Assembly: GCA_021790385.1 (NCBI GenBank)
Contig: JAJYDW010000028.1
Location: 1-48,647 of the forward strand
DNA from: Planctomycetota bacterium
GTDB taxonomy: Bacteria > Planctomycetota > Phycisphaerae > WQYP01
Length of the DNA: 48,647 bases
Direction: 5' to 3'
The translations under genes were made by a program, and so were the position numbers. Positions 26,911 through 37,802 of the stretch are shown piece after piece. Each line of letters opens with the position of its first letter. Position 1 is the stretch's first letter. Below the pieces are notes generated by a model. That model was not told the DNA's origin, ran no database searches, and saw only the letters and a program-made list of their open reading frames with translations.

Positions 26911-27096
26911 TAAGATTAGCAAGATATTCAACAGATTTTTAAGCAGGAGACCGGTGACAGTAGACGGGAGTCAGGAGTTAGGAGATACGTATTCACTACA
27001 GAGGAGCTGAGATTGCAGAGGATGACGGGGAATAAATGGCGATCAGCCTTCAGCGGTCAGTTTGCAGCGATTGGCAATCAGTCATCGGCTTTCGGT
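26911..27096 (+). repeat. Composite 9-bp/7-bp periodic repeat, locus A
   Basis: Three degenerate 9-mers (TAAGATTAG, CAAGATATT, CAACAGATT; 26911-26937) are followed by TTTAAGCAGGAGAC. Heptamers of the GGAGTCA type follow (26955-26989). Eight heptamers of the NNTCAGC type then run 27041-27096 (GATCAGC, CTTCAGC, GGTCAGT, TTGCAGC and so on). The same order recurs at 30994-31090. Confidence 0.6.
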
Positions 27097-27109
27097 ACTG
27101 GTTGTTGTA

Positions 27110-27880
27110 TCAGATCCGGGCGATGAAAAACACGCGGCGAAATGGAAATAAGACTTTGCCGTCTGGCTGGGGCGGGTATGCGGCGGTAACAGCCGCCTGA
27201 TATTCGGCGAGAAAATCCTGCTGGTCCGCCGGCTGGGTTAACGCATCCAGATAAGGCCGCAGGCCGGTGCCTTTGTACCACTGCACAATCTCCTGCGGAC
27301 CGGCCAATACGTGCAGGTATTGCGTGGTCCATAAATCAAGATGGGAGGTCAACGGGCATAGGACATCATAATAAAATGCCGGCTCATGAACATGCCATCG
27401 GTGAATGTTGGAGAGCCGGTTTTTCCATTTTGGTGCCTGGGTGATTTCACGTATCAGCCGATGGGCCAGTGCGTCTTGGTCATTAGCAGGCATCTGCACC
27501 GCCAGTGCACCGCCCGGGGCCAGGGAGGTCAGCAGATGCGGAAATAATTGGGCATGGTCGGGCAACCATTGCAGGGCCGCATTGGAAAATATCAGATCAA
27601 AGCGCTCTGCGGGCCGCCAGTTGCCAATATCTTGCAGTATCCAATGCCCGTGGGGCGCGGAGGTTTGGGCTGCGGCAATCATGGCGGCGGAACTGTCCAG
27701 GCCGGTAATGTGGGCATCGGGCCAGCGTTCAGAGAGCACGGCGGTGCTGTTGCCGGGGCCGCATCCAAGGTCGATGGCCCGTTGCAGCGATGGCAGGGGC
27801 ACGCGCTGGACCAAATCGCGGCATGGTTGTGTGCGCTGGTCGGCGAAACGCAGGTATTGATCAGCATTCCATGCAGGCAT
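27110..27880 (-). CDS. tam: Trans-aconitate 2-methyltransferase
   Basis: 256-residue SAM-dependent methyltransferase that methylates trans-aconitate, a toxic by-product of the TCA-cycle aconitase reaction. It has the family start WNADQYLRFADQRTQPCRDL, SAM motif I (AIDLGCGPGNSTAVL), FSNAALQWLPDH, and a C-terminal RVFFIAR strand. I see no strong ribosome site. It is preceded by pgpA, 94 nt away. The family is well conserved but substrate was not testable here. Confidence 0.82.
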   Translation of the reverse strand: MPAWNADQYLRFADQRTQPCRDLVQRVPLPSLQRAIDLGCGPGNSTAVLSERWPDAHITGLDSSAAMIAAAQTSAPHGHWILQDIGNWRPAERFDLIFSNAALQWLPDHAQLFPHLLTSLAPGGALAVQMPANDQDALAHRLIREITQAPKWKNRLSNIHRWHVHEPAFYYDVLCPLTSHLDLWTTQYLHVLAGPQEIVQWYKGTGLRPYLDALTQPADQQDFLAEYQAAVTAAYPPQPDGKVLFPFRRVFFIARI

Positions 27881-27974
27881 GGTGCATTTTTACCATGGTG
27901 AAGTACGTGGGGCAAGCAGACCAAAAATCTGGAGGGACTTTCGGCTGAAACTCTGCGCGGGGCCAACATTTATA

Positions 27975-28532
27975 TCAGCGCCAGGGCATCCATAGCAGCA
28001 ACTGCAGCAGCAGGTTGGCCTGCATGCCGGCGGCTATGTCGTCAAGTAAAATGCCCCAACCCCAGGGCAGGTTTTCCAGTTGGCGGCAGGGCGGAAGTTT
28101 CAGGGTATCGGTCAGGCGGAATAAAATATATACGCCTGCGGCTACCAGCCAGCTTCCCCACCAGGTGCGGGTGAAATTTGCCGGGATTGGCAAAAAAGCG
28201 CAGGCGATCCAAAAGCCGGTGAATTCATCGAGCACCACCTGACCCGGATCGGGCTGATGAAAATAGGCGCAGGCCCAACGGCCCAGCAGCACCAGCGCCA
28301 TTCCCGCGGCAACCGCTCCTGCCAGACATATTTCGGAACGCAGCGGGTCGGCAACGTGCGCAGTTAGAAGAAGCCAGTAGACCATTGCCGGCAAAGCGGA
28401 ACCCCAGCTACCGGGGGCGGGGCGCAACAGGCCCAGTCCTCCGCCGGTAACAACCCACCTGGGCCAGGAATGCTTTGGCGGCGGGAGAGCCGCTATGCGC
28501 CCGGCCAATAGTTTGTTGGAATGTTGCCCCAC
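27975..28532 (-). CDS. pgpA: Phosphatidylglycerophosphatase A
   Basis: 185-residue membrane phosphatase that converts phosphatidylglycerophosphate to phosphatidylglycerol. Family motifs are LLRPAPGSWGSALPA, DPGQVVLDEFTGFWIA (acidic residues) and FRLTDTLKLPPCRQLE, then NLPWGWGILLDDIAAG, with hydrophobic helices between them. It begins with GTG. The AGGAG ribosome site overlaps the stop codon of pgsA, 10 nt upstream, so the two steps are coupled. Confidence 0.93.
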   Translation of the reverse strand: MGQHSNKLLAGRIAALPPPKHSWPRWVVTGGGLGLLRPAPGSWGSALPAMVYWLLLTAHVADPLRSEICLAGAVAAGMALVLLGRWACAYFHQPDPGQVVLDEFTGFWIACAFLPIPANFTRTWWGSWLVAAGVYILFRLTDTLKLPPCRQLENLPWGWGILLDDIAAGMQANLLLQLLLWMPWR

Positions 28533-28542
28533 GTAGCGGCTC

Positions 28543-29181
28543 CTAATCGGTCATGATTTTGCGCGACCGCACGATATAGTCCAAGGCGGAAAGCACGGTG
28601 GTGGCCAGTGTAACCCAGATGGCGATATTCCGAGACCACAAAATCCAGGTGATGGGCTGATAGTGGCCGCCATGCACCGCGGTGGCGAGGTTGCCCAGCG
28701 CCGCGCCAACGGCAAAGGACTGGGCGAACATCTTGAGTTTGCCGGTCCATTGCGATCGAAAATCAATGCCTTTGGATTCGGCCAGGCCACGAATGCCGGT
28801 TACAAGAAATTCACGGGCGATGAGCACTACGGCCATCCAGGGGGCGATACCGGTAATTGCTGCGGCTGAGGAAGCGGTTCCCAGCAGTGCGGCGCGTGGT
28901 CCAAGGAAATCCGGGGAGGCCAAAAAGACAAAGGCCCCGCAAATGAGAATTTTATCCACAAACGGATCGACCACCCGGCCAAAGGCGCTTTCCACCTTCC
29001 AGGATCGGGCGAGATAGCCATCCAGCACATCGGTAAGGCCTGCCACCACAAAAACGGTAAAACAAACCCACATCCATTGGGCGAAGGTTCCGCGGGCCGG
29101 CACCTGATTCAAGGCAACAAAAAATGCTGCGGTCAAAATCAACCGGCCAACGGTGATTAAATTGGGAATTTGCCGATACAT
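28543..29181 (-). CDS. pgsA: CDP-diacylglycerol--glycerol-3-phosphate phosphatidyltransferase
   Basis: 212-residue membrane enzyme that makes phosphatidylglycerophosphate from CDP-diacylglycerol and glycerol 3-phosphate. The CDP-alcohol transferase motif is complete, with DVLDGYLAR followed by GRVVDPFVDK. The frame is open 354 nt upstream, but ATG 29181 (MYRQIPNLITVGRL) is the typical family start and clears the rimO coding region. pgpA follows at 10 nt, and cdsA, which makes its substrate, is nearby. Confidence 0.94.
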   Translation of the reverse strand: MYRQIPNLITVGRLILTAAFFVALNQVPARGTFAQWMWVCFTVFVVAGLTDVLDGYLARSWKVESAFGRVVDPFVDKILICGAFVFLASPDFLGPRAALLGTASSAAAITGIAPWMAVVLIAREFLVTGIRGLAESKGIDFRSQWTGKLKMFAQSFAVGAALGNLATAVHGGHYQPITWILWSRNIAIWVTLATTVLSALDYIVRSRKIMTD

Positions 29182-29266
29182 GTGCGGTACCGCTTTAACG
29201 CCAACTGTACACAAGCCGTGGGCAACCTGGCACCCGTGCCCGCATTCATTGAGCAACTGCCGGTAT

Positions 29267-30778
29267 TTACCGGTGCAGACCCAGAACCGGCAGGCTGACT
29301 TGTCCGCCAGCCCGGCGGGCAGTGCCGGCACGTGCCGCCGTGGGCATGGGCCTGGCGATAAGGTCATAGTCCTGCCAATCTTCCACCACGGCTGACAGCA
29401 CCTCGCCTGCAACCGCCGCGTTACCCCGCAGCAGCACGCGCGAATCAATATCCGGAGCCTGCCCGGCATGGCGTGCCATGGCGGTACCTCTGCGCCGGGC
29501 GGCCTGATCCACCAGTACGGTAAGCGTACGGCCAATCATGCGTTTATTTTTGGCAAATACCACCTGCTGCTGGGCTGCCATGATTTCGCCTTTGCGCCGG
29601 GCCATGACGGCCGGGGGCACGGCCTGGGTTACGTGCAGCCGGCCTGCCGGGGTACCGGGTTCCGGGGAAAATTCAAAAACGCCCAGGCAGTCAAATTCAA
29701 AATCGCGCACAAAGTCCAGCAGTTCCCGGTGCTGGGATTCGGTTTCGCCGGGGAACCCGCTGATCAGGGTGGTGCGGATGGTGATGCCGGGAATGCGATC
29801 CCGCAATTTTTTCAGTAATGTTTCGATCTGTTTACGGGTTACCTTACGGCGCATGGCATGGAGAATTTGATCATTGATGTGCTGCAATGGCATATCAATA
29901 TATTTCACCACGCGCCCGGCCTCGGCGATAGCACCGATCATGTCGTCGGTAAAACAACTGGGATAGGCATACATGAGCCGAATCCAGCCGATGTCGGCAA
30001 CACCGTTGAGCGTGCGAATCAGACCGGCAAGCCCCTCGCCGGCGCGGTTGTATCCGATGTCCTGGCCGTAACTGGTGGTATCCTGCCCGATGAGATTGAT
30101 TTCAAAAGCACCATCGGCAATCAATTCCCGGGCTTCGGCCAGAATGGCGGGCAAGGGCTTGCTGCGCATGCGGCCGCGGATGGATGGGATGGTGCAGAAT
30201 GTGCAGCCCTGGTTACAACCTTCTGAAATTCGCAGGTAGGCGTAATGCCGCGGGGTAAGGCGCAGGCGGGTCTGGTCATTTTCGGTATAGCCGATTTTGC
30301 TGCGATCATGGCGGGAAATAAATGTGCTTACCGGGTGAAAGGCCCCGAGGTCCGCATCCGGCCCGGTTGCAGCACTGCCGCGAACGGCGCTGACGATATT
30401 TTCCCGGTCAAACACGCCGACCAGGGCGTCTATTTCGGGGATTTCGTCGAGGAGTGCGGCCCGATGCCGCTGGACGAGGCAACCGGCTACAATCACCCGC
30501 TTACCCCGGCCGGTTTTTGCGGCACGGCGTTTTTGTTCCACGGCGTCGCGGATGACCTGTAAAGATTCAGTTTTGGAAGCTTCGAGAAAGCCGCAGGTAT
30601 TGATGACAATGGCATCAGCCTGATGGTGATCTGCGGTGATAGCGATGCCGTCCTCAGCGAGCAGTCCGAGCATTTTTTCGCTATCGACGAGATTTTTGGG
30701 GCAACCCAGCGATACAAACGCCACCGATTCAAGGGGCGCATTCGGGCGGGCGGCGGTTGATGATTTCATTCCTGCCAT
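29267..30778 (-). CDS. rimO: Ribosomal protein S12 methylthiotransferase
   Basis: 503-residue radical-SAM enzyme that adds a methylthio group to an Asp of ribosomal protein S12. The N-terminal UPF0004 domain has cluster cysteines at C26 (VSLGCPKNLVDSE), C62 (INTCGFLEASK) and in VAGCLVQRH. The radical-SAM CxxxCxxC is C188, C192 and C195 (CNQGCTFC). FEFSPEPGTPAGRL and a C-terminal TRAM-like domain follow. The last ~30 residues are Ala/Arg-rich and longer than usual. ATG 30778 or 30769 could be the start. It is divergent from cdsA. Confidence 0.93.
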   Translation of the reverse strand: MAGMKSSTAARPNAPLESVAFVSLGCPKNLVDSEKMLGLLAEDGIAITADHHQADAIVINTCGFLEASKTESLQVIRDAVEQKRRAAKTGRGKRVIVAGCLVQRHRAALLDEIPEIDALVGVFDRENIVSAVRGSAATGPDADLGAFHPVSTFISRHDRSKIGYTENDQTRLRLTPRHYAYLRISEGCNQGCTFCTIPSIRGRMRSKPLPAILAEARELIADGAFEINLIGQDTTSYGQDIGYNRAGEGLAGLIRTLNGVADIGWIRLMYAYPSCFTDDMIGAIAEAGRVVKYIDMPLQHINDQILHAMRRKVTRKQIETLLKKLRDRIPGITIRTTLISGFPGETESQHRELLDFVRDFEFDCLGVFEFSPEPGTPAGRLHVTQAVPPAVMARRKGEIMAAQQQVVFAKNKRMIGRTLTVLVDQAARRRGTAMARHAGQAPDIDSRVLLRGNAAVAGEVLSAVVEDWQDYDLIARPMPTAARAGTARRAGGQVSLPVLGLHR

Positions 30779-31253
30779 GTGATCTCACGAAAATTCCCGC
30801 AGGCCATTCAAATATCCTGAAGCGCCGGGCCATTGGCTCAACGCTGGAAAACGTCCACGCTACACCTGCATCCATATCAATGAGCGGCGTTTCACCTGTA
30901 GTGCGTGAGTATAGCAGACTTGCCGGGGGAAAACTAATTTCTTGGCGGGGGCGTGCGAGCGATCAGCAGTCAGCGATCAGCAATTGGTGGGGGCAAGATT
31001 ATCAAGGTTATCAAGATTGTCATACATTTTAAACAGGAGACAGGGCGCAGGCTGTGGCCCGTGGTCAGCTTTCAGCGGTCAGCGTTCAGGATGCCCGCGG
31101 TCCCAGGGACATCATGGCGGGTAAGGGGCCATCGCCCAATGTTGGAGCGGGCAGAATTTATGGCCACACCCGAGCTGAAAGATCATGGACTCCGGCCCGT
31201 CATCCGCTTACCATACCTCCGGTTTTGGCGGTTGTGCGTGAAAGTGCCGGGCT
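30779..31253. other. Gene-free divergent region rimO/cdsA
   Basis: About 475 nt. It holds the second composite repeat (30954-31090). From 31091 to 31253 I see no gene and no clear promoter. Short frames here lack start signals. Confidence 0.5.
30954..31090 (+). repeat. Composite 9-bp/7-bp periodic repeat, locus B
   Basis: Heptamers GATCAGC, AGTCAGC, GATCAGC (30961-30981) come first. Three 9-mers follow: CAAGATTAT, CAAGGTTAT, CAAGATTGT (30994-31020). Then comes TTTTAAACAGGAGACAGG, and finally GGTCAGC, TTTCAGC, GGTCAGC, GTTCAGG (31063-31090). The order and orientation match locus A. Confidence 0.6.
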
Positions 31254-32171
31254 ATGTTTAAGCAACGTCTGATTTTCGGTTTGCTCTTTGGCATAACGCT
31301 GCTGATCATGTTTTATTTCGATCAAACCTGGTCGGCGGGCTGGCCGGCACGGCCGTGGTCATTTCCGCCGGGATCGCTGATGGTGCTGACCCTGATCATC
31401 ACCATACCCCTGGCCACAGCGGAAATGCGGAACTTGCTGGCCCATGAGCATGTCAAGATTTCGCTGCGAGTGTGCTCCATATCCGCAATTTTGTGCATGC
31501 TCTGGCCTTGGCTGGAGCAGATATCGGAAATGCTGCTGGCGCATCCGCAGGGGGCCGCCTCACCGGCCATTGTGATTGCGCACTGGTTTCACACCGTCAA
31601 GCCGCACTATCTGGTACCGACGGTACTGGCATTGGCGATGGTATGGGCTTTTGTGATGTACAGCCGCAGGGAAAAAATTGACGGCGCCATGGCTTCTGCC
31701 GGCGGGTCTTTGCTGGCTATTACGTACCTGGGTGTGTTGCCCGGTTTTTTCCTGCCGATTCGGCTAAGCCATTCTTCAGGCATGGTGGTGTCAATTCTGC
31801 TGATGGTCAAAGGGGCGGACATTGGGGCCTACGCGTTTGGCCGCTGGTTTGGTCAGCGTAAACTTATCGCCTGGCTTTCGCCGGGAAAAACGGTGGAAGG
31901 CTTTATCGGCGGCCTGATTTTTGCTGCACTCATCGGCAGTATATTGACCCATTGTTCATCGGAGTTCGACTGGTGGGAAGGTGCCATTGCGGGGCTGCTG
32001 CTGGGTGCCGCCGGGCAGTTCGGTGATCTGCTGGAAAGTCTGCTGAAACGAGATGCGGGAGTGAAGGACTCCGGCAGTGTACCGGGGTTTGGAGGTATTC
32101 TGGATCTGATGGACTCGCCTTTGCTGGCGGCACCCGTGGCCTACTGGATGCTCAAGCTGGTGCATGGCTGA
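31254..32171 (+). CDS. cdsA: Phosphatidate cytidylyltransferase
   Basis: 305-residue polytopic membrane enzyme forming CDP-diacylglycerol from phosphatidate and CTP, the precursor for PgsA. About seven hydrophobic segments are visible. The C-terminal signature is recognisable: LKRDAGVKDSG followed by VPGFGGILDLMDS. It departs from the textbook PGHGG..DRxDS: the His is Phe and the Arg after Asp is Leu. A weak start context precedes ATG 31254. It is convergent in function with pgsA-pgpA, although divergently transcribed. Confidence 0.88.
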   Translation: MFKQRLIFGLLFGITLLIMFYFDQTWSAGWPARPWSFPPGSLMVLTLIITIPLATAEMRNLLAHEHVKISLRVCSISAILCMLWPWLEQISEMLLAHPQGAASPAIVIAHWFHTVKPHYLVPTVLALAMVWAFVMYSRREKIDGAMASAGGSLLAITYLGVLPGFFLPIRLSHSSGMVVSILLMVKGADIGAYAFGRWFGQRKLIAWLSPGKTVEGFIGGLIFAALIGSILTHCSSEFDWWEGAIAGLLLGAAGQFGDLLESLLKRDAGVKDSGSVPGFGGILDLMDSPLLAAPVAYWMLKLVHG

Positions 32172-32267
32172 CGGTCCACCGCGTTACCTTGGATGCCACC
32201 TTGCATGGCACCCGTATAGCGATATAACTAATGCGGTTTCGGTGGAGTCTTACCGAAAGGATGGGCA

Positions 32268-32978
32268 ATGTCCGCTGGCGATGCTTATTCTCCCGTGGTG
32301 AATTCATTACTGACTATGGGGGCGGGCCGATCCCGGGCAACGGCCCGGTTTACGCCGGACCATGTGGCGTGGCCGAATTATCCGGCCACGTGCGGGCTGG
32401 GCGAAAAGGATGTCGGAGAGCTTGCGACCATGCTGGGCGATCTGGCCTTAGACCAGGGGCAAGGGCCGATGGCCTGGGCCAGGGTACATGCGTACCGGTC
32501 GCTGGGACAGTTGAAGGCCGGTGCTGCGGGGAAGGAGCTGATTGCCGCTTTTGATACGGCGATCCGGCAGAAAGATGATCGAGCGCGGGCGGAATTGCCG
32601 GTGGTGCTGGATATGATCGGAGCTGCGGTATGCGAGGAGACGATTGCGGGCTTGCAGGACCGGGCTTTGGATCCATACGTACATGTGGTACTAGCATCGG
32701 TGCTGGCGGGCATCGGTCAAACCACCCGCACGCTGCGCAGGCGGTGCATTGAGGCGTTGATGGCGGCGCTGCAGCGGGGGCAGCAGAATGATCCGCGGTT
32801 GAACAGTGGACTGATTCTTTCGCTCAAATTGCTGAACACTCCCAAGGCGGATAAGCTTATTCAACAGGTGTGCCGCGCCGGCCTGGCCGACGAGCAGATT
32901 CTGCAATATGCTCTGCGGGATTCCGGGGCGGCTAAAGGCCCAGCAGCAGCCGGGCCGGGTCTTCAATCGAATCCTTGA
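32268..32978 (+). CDS. Alpha-helical HEAT-like repeat protein, unknown function
   Basis: 236-residue protein that I do not recognise. It is almost entirely helical by composition, with repeating ~30-residue units such as [32 protein letters not shown] and [20 protein letters not shown], suggesting a HEAT/armadillo-like solenoid for protein contacts. There is no signal peptide or membrane segment. ATG 32268 has AAAGG 7 nt upstream. Its last 47 nt overlap the 3' end of sucB on the opposite strand. Confidence 0.6.
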   Translation: MSAGDAYSPVVNSLLTMGAGRSRATARFTPDHVAWPNYPATCGLGEKDVGELATMLGDLALDQGQGPMAWARVHAYRSLGQLKAGAAGKELIAAFDTAIRQKDDRARAELPVVLDMIGAAVCEETIAGLQDRALDPYVHVVLASVLAGIGQTTRTLRRRCIEALMAALQRGQQNDPRLNSGLILSLKLLNTPKADKLIQQVCRAGLADEQILQYALRDSGAAKGPAAAGPGLQSNP

Positions 32979-34233
32979 TATGAGCCAGGAAAGTGACGGC
33001 CTGCTGGCCGTCAATCAGGCGATGATCGTAGGACAGGGCCGCATACATCATCGGCCGCACCACCACCTGATCGTTGACCACCACCGCACGTTTTTCAATT
33101 TTATGCAGACCGAGGATGGCACTTTGCGGCGGATTGATGATAGGGGTGGAAAGCAGAGATCCAAAAACGCCACCGTTGGTAATGGTAAACGTGCCGCCGC
33201 CTAGTTCTTCGAGCGAAATTTTGCCTTCCCGGGCGCGTGTGGCCAGGCGTTTAATTTCGCCTTCAATCTGGGCCATGGAAAGTTTGTTGGCGTAACGCAC
33301 CACCGGCACGATGAGGCCTTTTTCAGTGGCCACGGCCACTCCCAGGTGCAGATGGTTTTTATAAACAATCACCCGATCCTGCAGTTGCGCGTTGACGATG
33401 GGTACCGCGGCAACAGCGGCGGCGACCGATTTGGCAAAAAAGGAAAGAAAGCCCAGGCCCACGTGATGGGATTTTTCAAATTTTTCCTTGTATTTTTCGC
33501 GCAGCGCCAGTACCGCGGACATATCAATTTCGTTGAAGGTGGTCAGGACGGCGGCCTGATGCTGGGCTTCCACCAGCCGACGGGCAATGGTTTCGCGGAG
33601 TTTGGACATTTCGACGCGTGTTTCCTCCGGTTCATTGCCGACGGCGATAACGGGCGGCCCTGAAGCCGGCAAGGCAGCGGTTGATCCAGGACCGGACGCT
33701 GCGCTGGAATTGGATCGGACTGAGGCGGCCCCGCGCGATTCCCGCGAGCTTTGGGTGGCGGCGGCATCCATGGGTGGCGTTGCGCGCGATTCCAGGTAGT
33801 CAAGCACATCGCCCTTGGTCACGCGGTTGCCAGGCCCGGTGGGAGCCACCTTGGCGGGATCAATTTTATTTTCCGTGACCAGGCGTTGCACCGCCGGGCT
33901 TAGCGGCTTACCATCCGCGGGAGCGGCCATTTTTCCCCCAGCCGATACGGGTGCCGCAGTCGCCCTGGCCGAAACACCAGCCGCCGCGGCACCTGCTTCA
34001 ATGCGGGCAATCACGTCGCCCACGGCGACCGTCTGTCCCTTGGCTTTAACAATGCGCAGCAGCCCTGCGCCGCCGGCGGGAAGTTCCACGGTGGCCTTGT
34101 CGGTTTCCAATTCCGCCACCACGGTATCGGGGGTCACGGTATCGCCTTCGGCTTTAACCCAGTTGGCAATACGGGCTTCGGAAATGGAATCTCCCAGTCC
34201 GGGAACGTGCAAATCAATCAACTGGTTGGGCAT
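32932..34233 (-). CDS. sucB: 2-oxoglutarate dehydrogenase E2 (dihydrolipoyl succinyltransferase)
   Basis: 433-residue core subunit of the 2-oxoglutarate dehydrogenase complex. It has an N-terminal lipoyl domain with K46 in [13 protein letters not shown], an Ala/Ser/Pro-rich linker, a peripheral-subunit-binding domain ([18 protein letters not shown]), a second linker, and the catalytic domain ending in [17 protein letters not shown] with the His and Asp of the acyltransferase. AAAGG lies 7 nt before the ATG. It follows sucA by 94 nt. No dihydrolipoamide dehydrogenase (E3) gene is in the window. Confidence 0.94.
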   Translation of the reverse strand: MPNQLIDLHVPGLGDSISEARIANWVKAEGDTVTPDTVVAELETDKATVELPAGGAGLLRIVKAKGQTVAVGDVIARIEAGAAAAGVSARATAAPVSAGGKMAAPADGKPLSPAVQRLVTENKIDPAKVAPTGPGNRVTKGDVLDYLESRATPPMDAAATQSSRESRGAASVRSNSSAASGPGSTAALPASGPPVIAVGNEPEETRVEMSKLRETIARRLVEAQHQAAVLTTFNEIDMSAVLALREKYKEKFEKSHHVGLGFLSFFAKSVAAAVAAVPIVNAQLQDRVIVYKNHLHLGVAVATEKGLIVPVVRYANKLSMAQIEGEIKRLATRAREGKISLEELGGGTFTITNGGVFGSLLSTPIINPPQSAILGLHKIEKRAVVVNDQVVVRPMMYAALSYDHRLIDGQQAVTFLAHIKDSIEDPARLLLGL

Positions 34234-34327
34234 AAGGCGACCTTTCTTAATTTGATCGGTAGGTGATGTTTCATGACTATCTTGAGTCCGCTTGCGCGAC
34301 GGATTTTTACCATGCGGGTGTCAATGG

Positions 34328-37225
<2,898 letters not shown>

Positions 37226-37802
37226 CTCGAGGCTCCAACATCATCAGACACACAAAAACGCCCTGTTCGCCGGTTCATAATCTCAACCCGATTTTACGCA
37301 CCACGGGTTGAATTAGTCCAGCTTACCATATTTTAGCGGTTTACCAATGCGTCATTCAATGATTTTTAATTTACGAATAATTTATTCACATCCAATTGTT
37401 TTTTAATGGTGCTTTGCTAAAAAGCGCCTTATCTCCCTCCATCGGTTAAATAGCCGCAAAAACATTATCGGAATTGGGGAAGCTTGGCGGCGCTGCGTGA
37501 GAAGTGGGTAATGGAGCGGTCAGCTTTAAGCGATCAGTCCCGATTGGCCGATCCTGCGGCATCGGGATTTCGGCATCTATGCCTCAACGGGAGCACGGTG
37601 ACGATTTATTTACCATCCCGGCGCGGCCGGGATAAACTGCAGCATGTCGGGAAAGAGCCTTCGACCAAGCAGGCATGGCCATAGCTGGTTATCTCCCGCC
37701 TGGGATAATTACCGCGGCCGTTCGCTTGGACAGATATCGCTTTTTATTGACGTAAAGGATTACATGGATACGATATTAGTGTTCTGTAAGGGATCGAACA
37801 CC
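37226..37802. other. AT-rich divergent region sucA / TPR gene
   Basis: About 577 nt without a gene. 37226-37480 is notably AT-richer than the surroundings and carries the sucA promoter and inverted repeat. 37518-37545 has NNTCAGC-type heptamers (GGTCAGC, TTTAAGC, GATCAGT). 37546-37802 holds nothing I can name. The frame of the TPR gene is open from 37644, but the signal peptide begins at 37803. Confidence 0.5.
37283..37359 (-). promoter_or_regulatory. sucA promoter with downstream inverted repeat
   Basis: On the minus strand, TTGAAT (37354-37359) and TAAAAT (37330-37335) are spaced by 18 nt, placing the start near 37323. Perfect 8-bp arms TCAACCCG (37283-37290) and CGGGTTGA (37304-37311) lie just downstream, with centres 21 bp apart, about two helical turns. 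That suits a repressor dimer operator, but a leader hairpin with a 13-nt loop is equally possible. Confidence 0.45.

Larger units (their letters stand above)
26600..27109. other. Gene-free region rich in repeats
   Basis: About 510 nt between tRNA-Met and tam without a supportable gene. It contains the 171-bp element with 17-bp inverted ends (26686-26856), three 9-bp-like units from 26911, and trains of 7-bp-period repeats (26955-26989 and 27041-27096). Confidence 0.6.

Noticed and set aside
27041..27096. Heptamer train considered as a CRISPR or microsatellite
   Set aside because: Units are 7 bp with no spacers, so not CRISPR. The first two bases vary in each unit, so it is not a simple microsatellite either. 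Reported as a periodic repeat.
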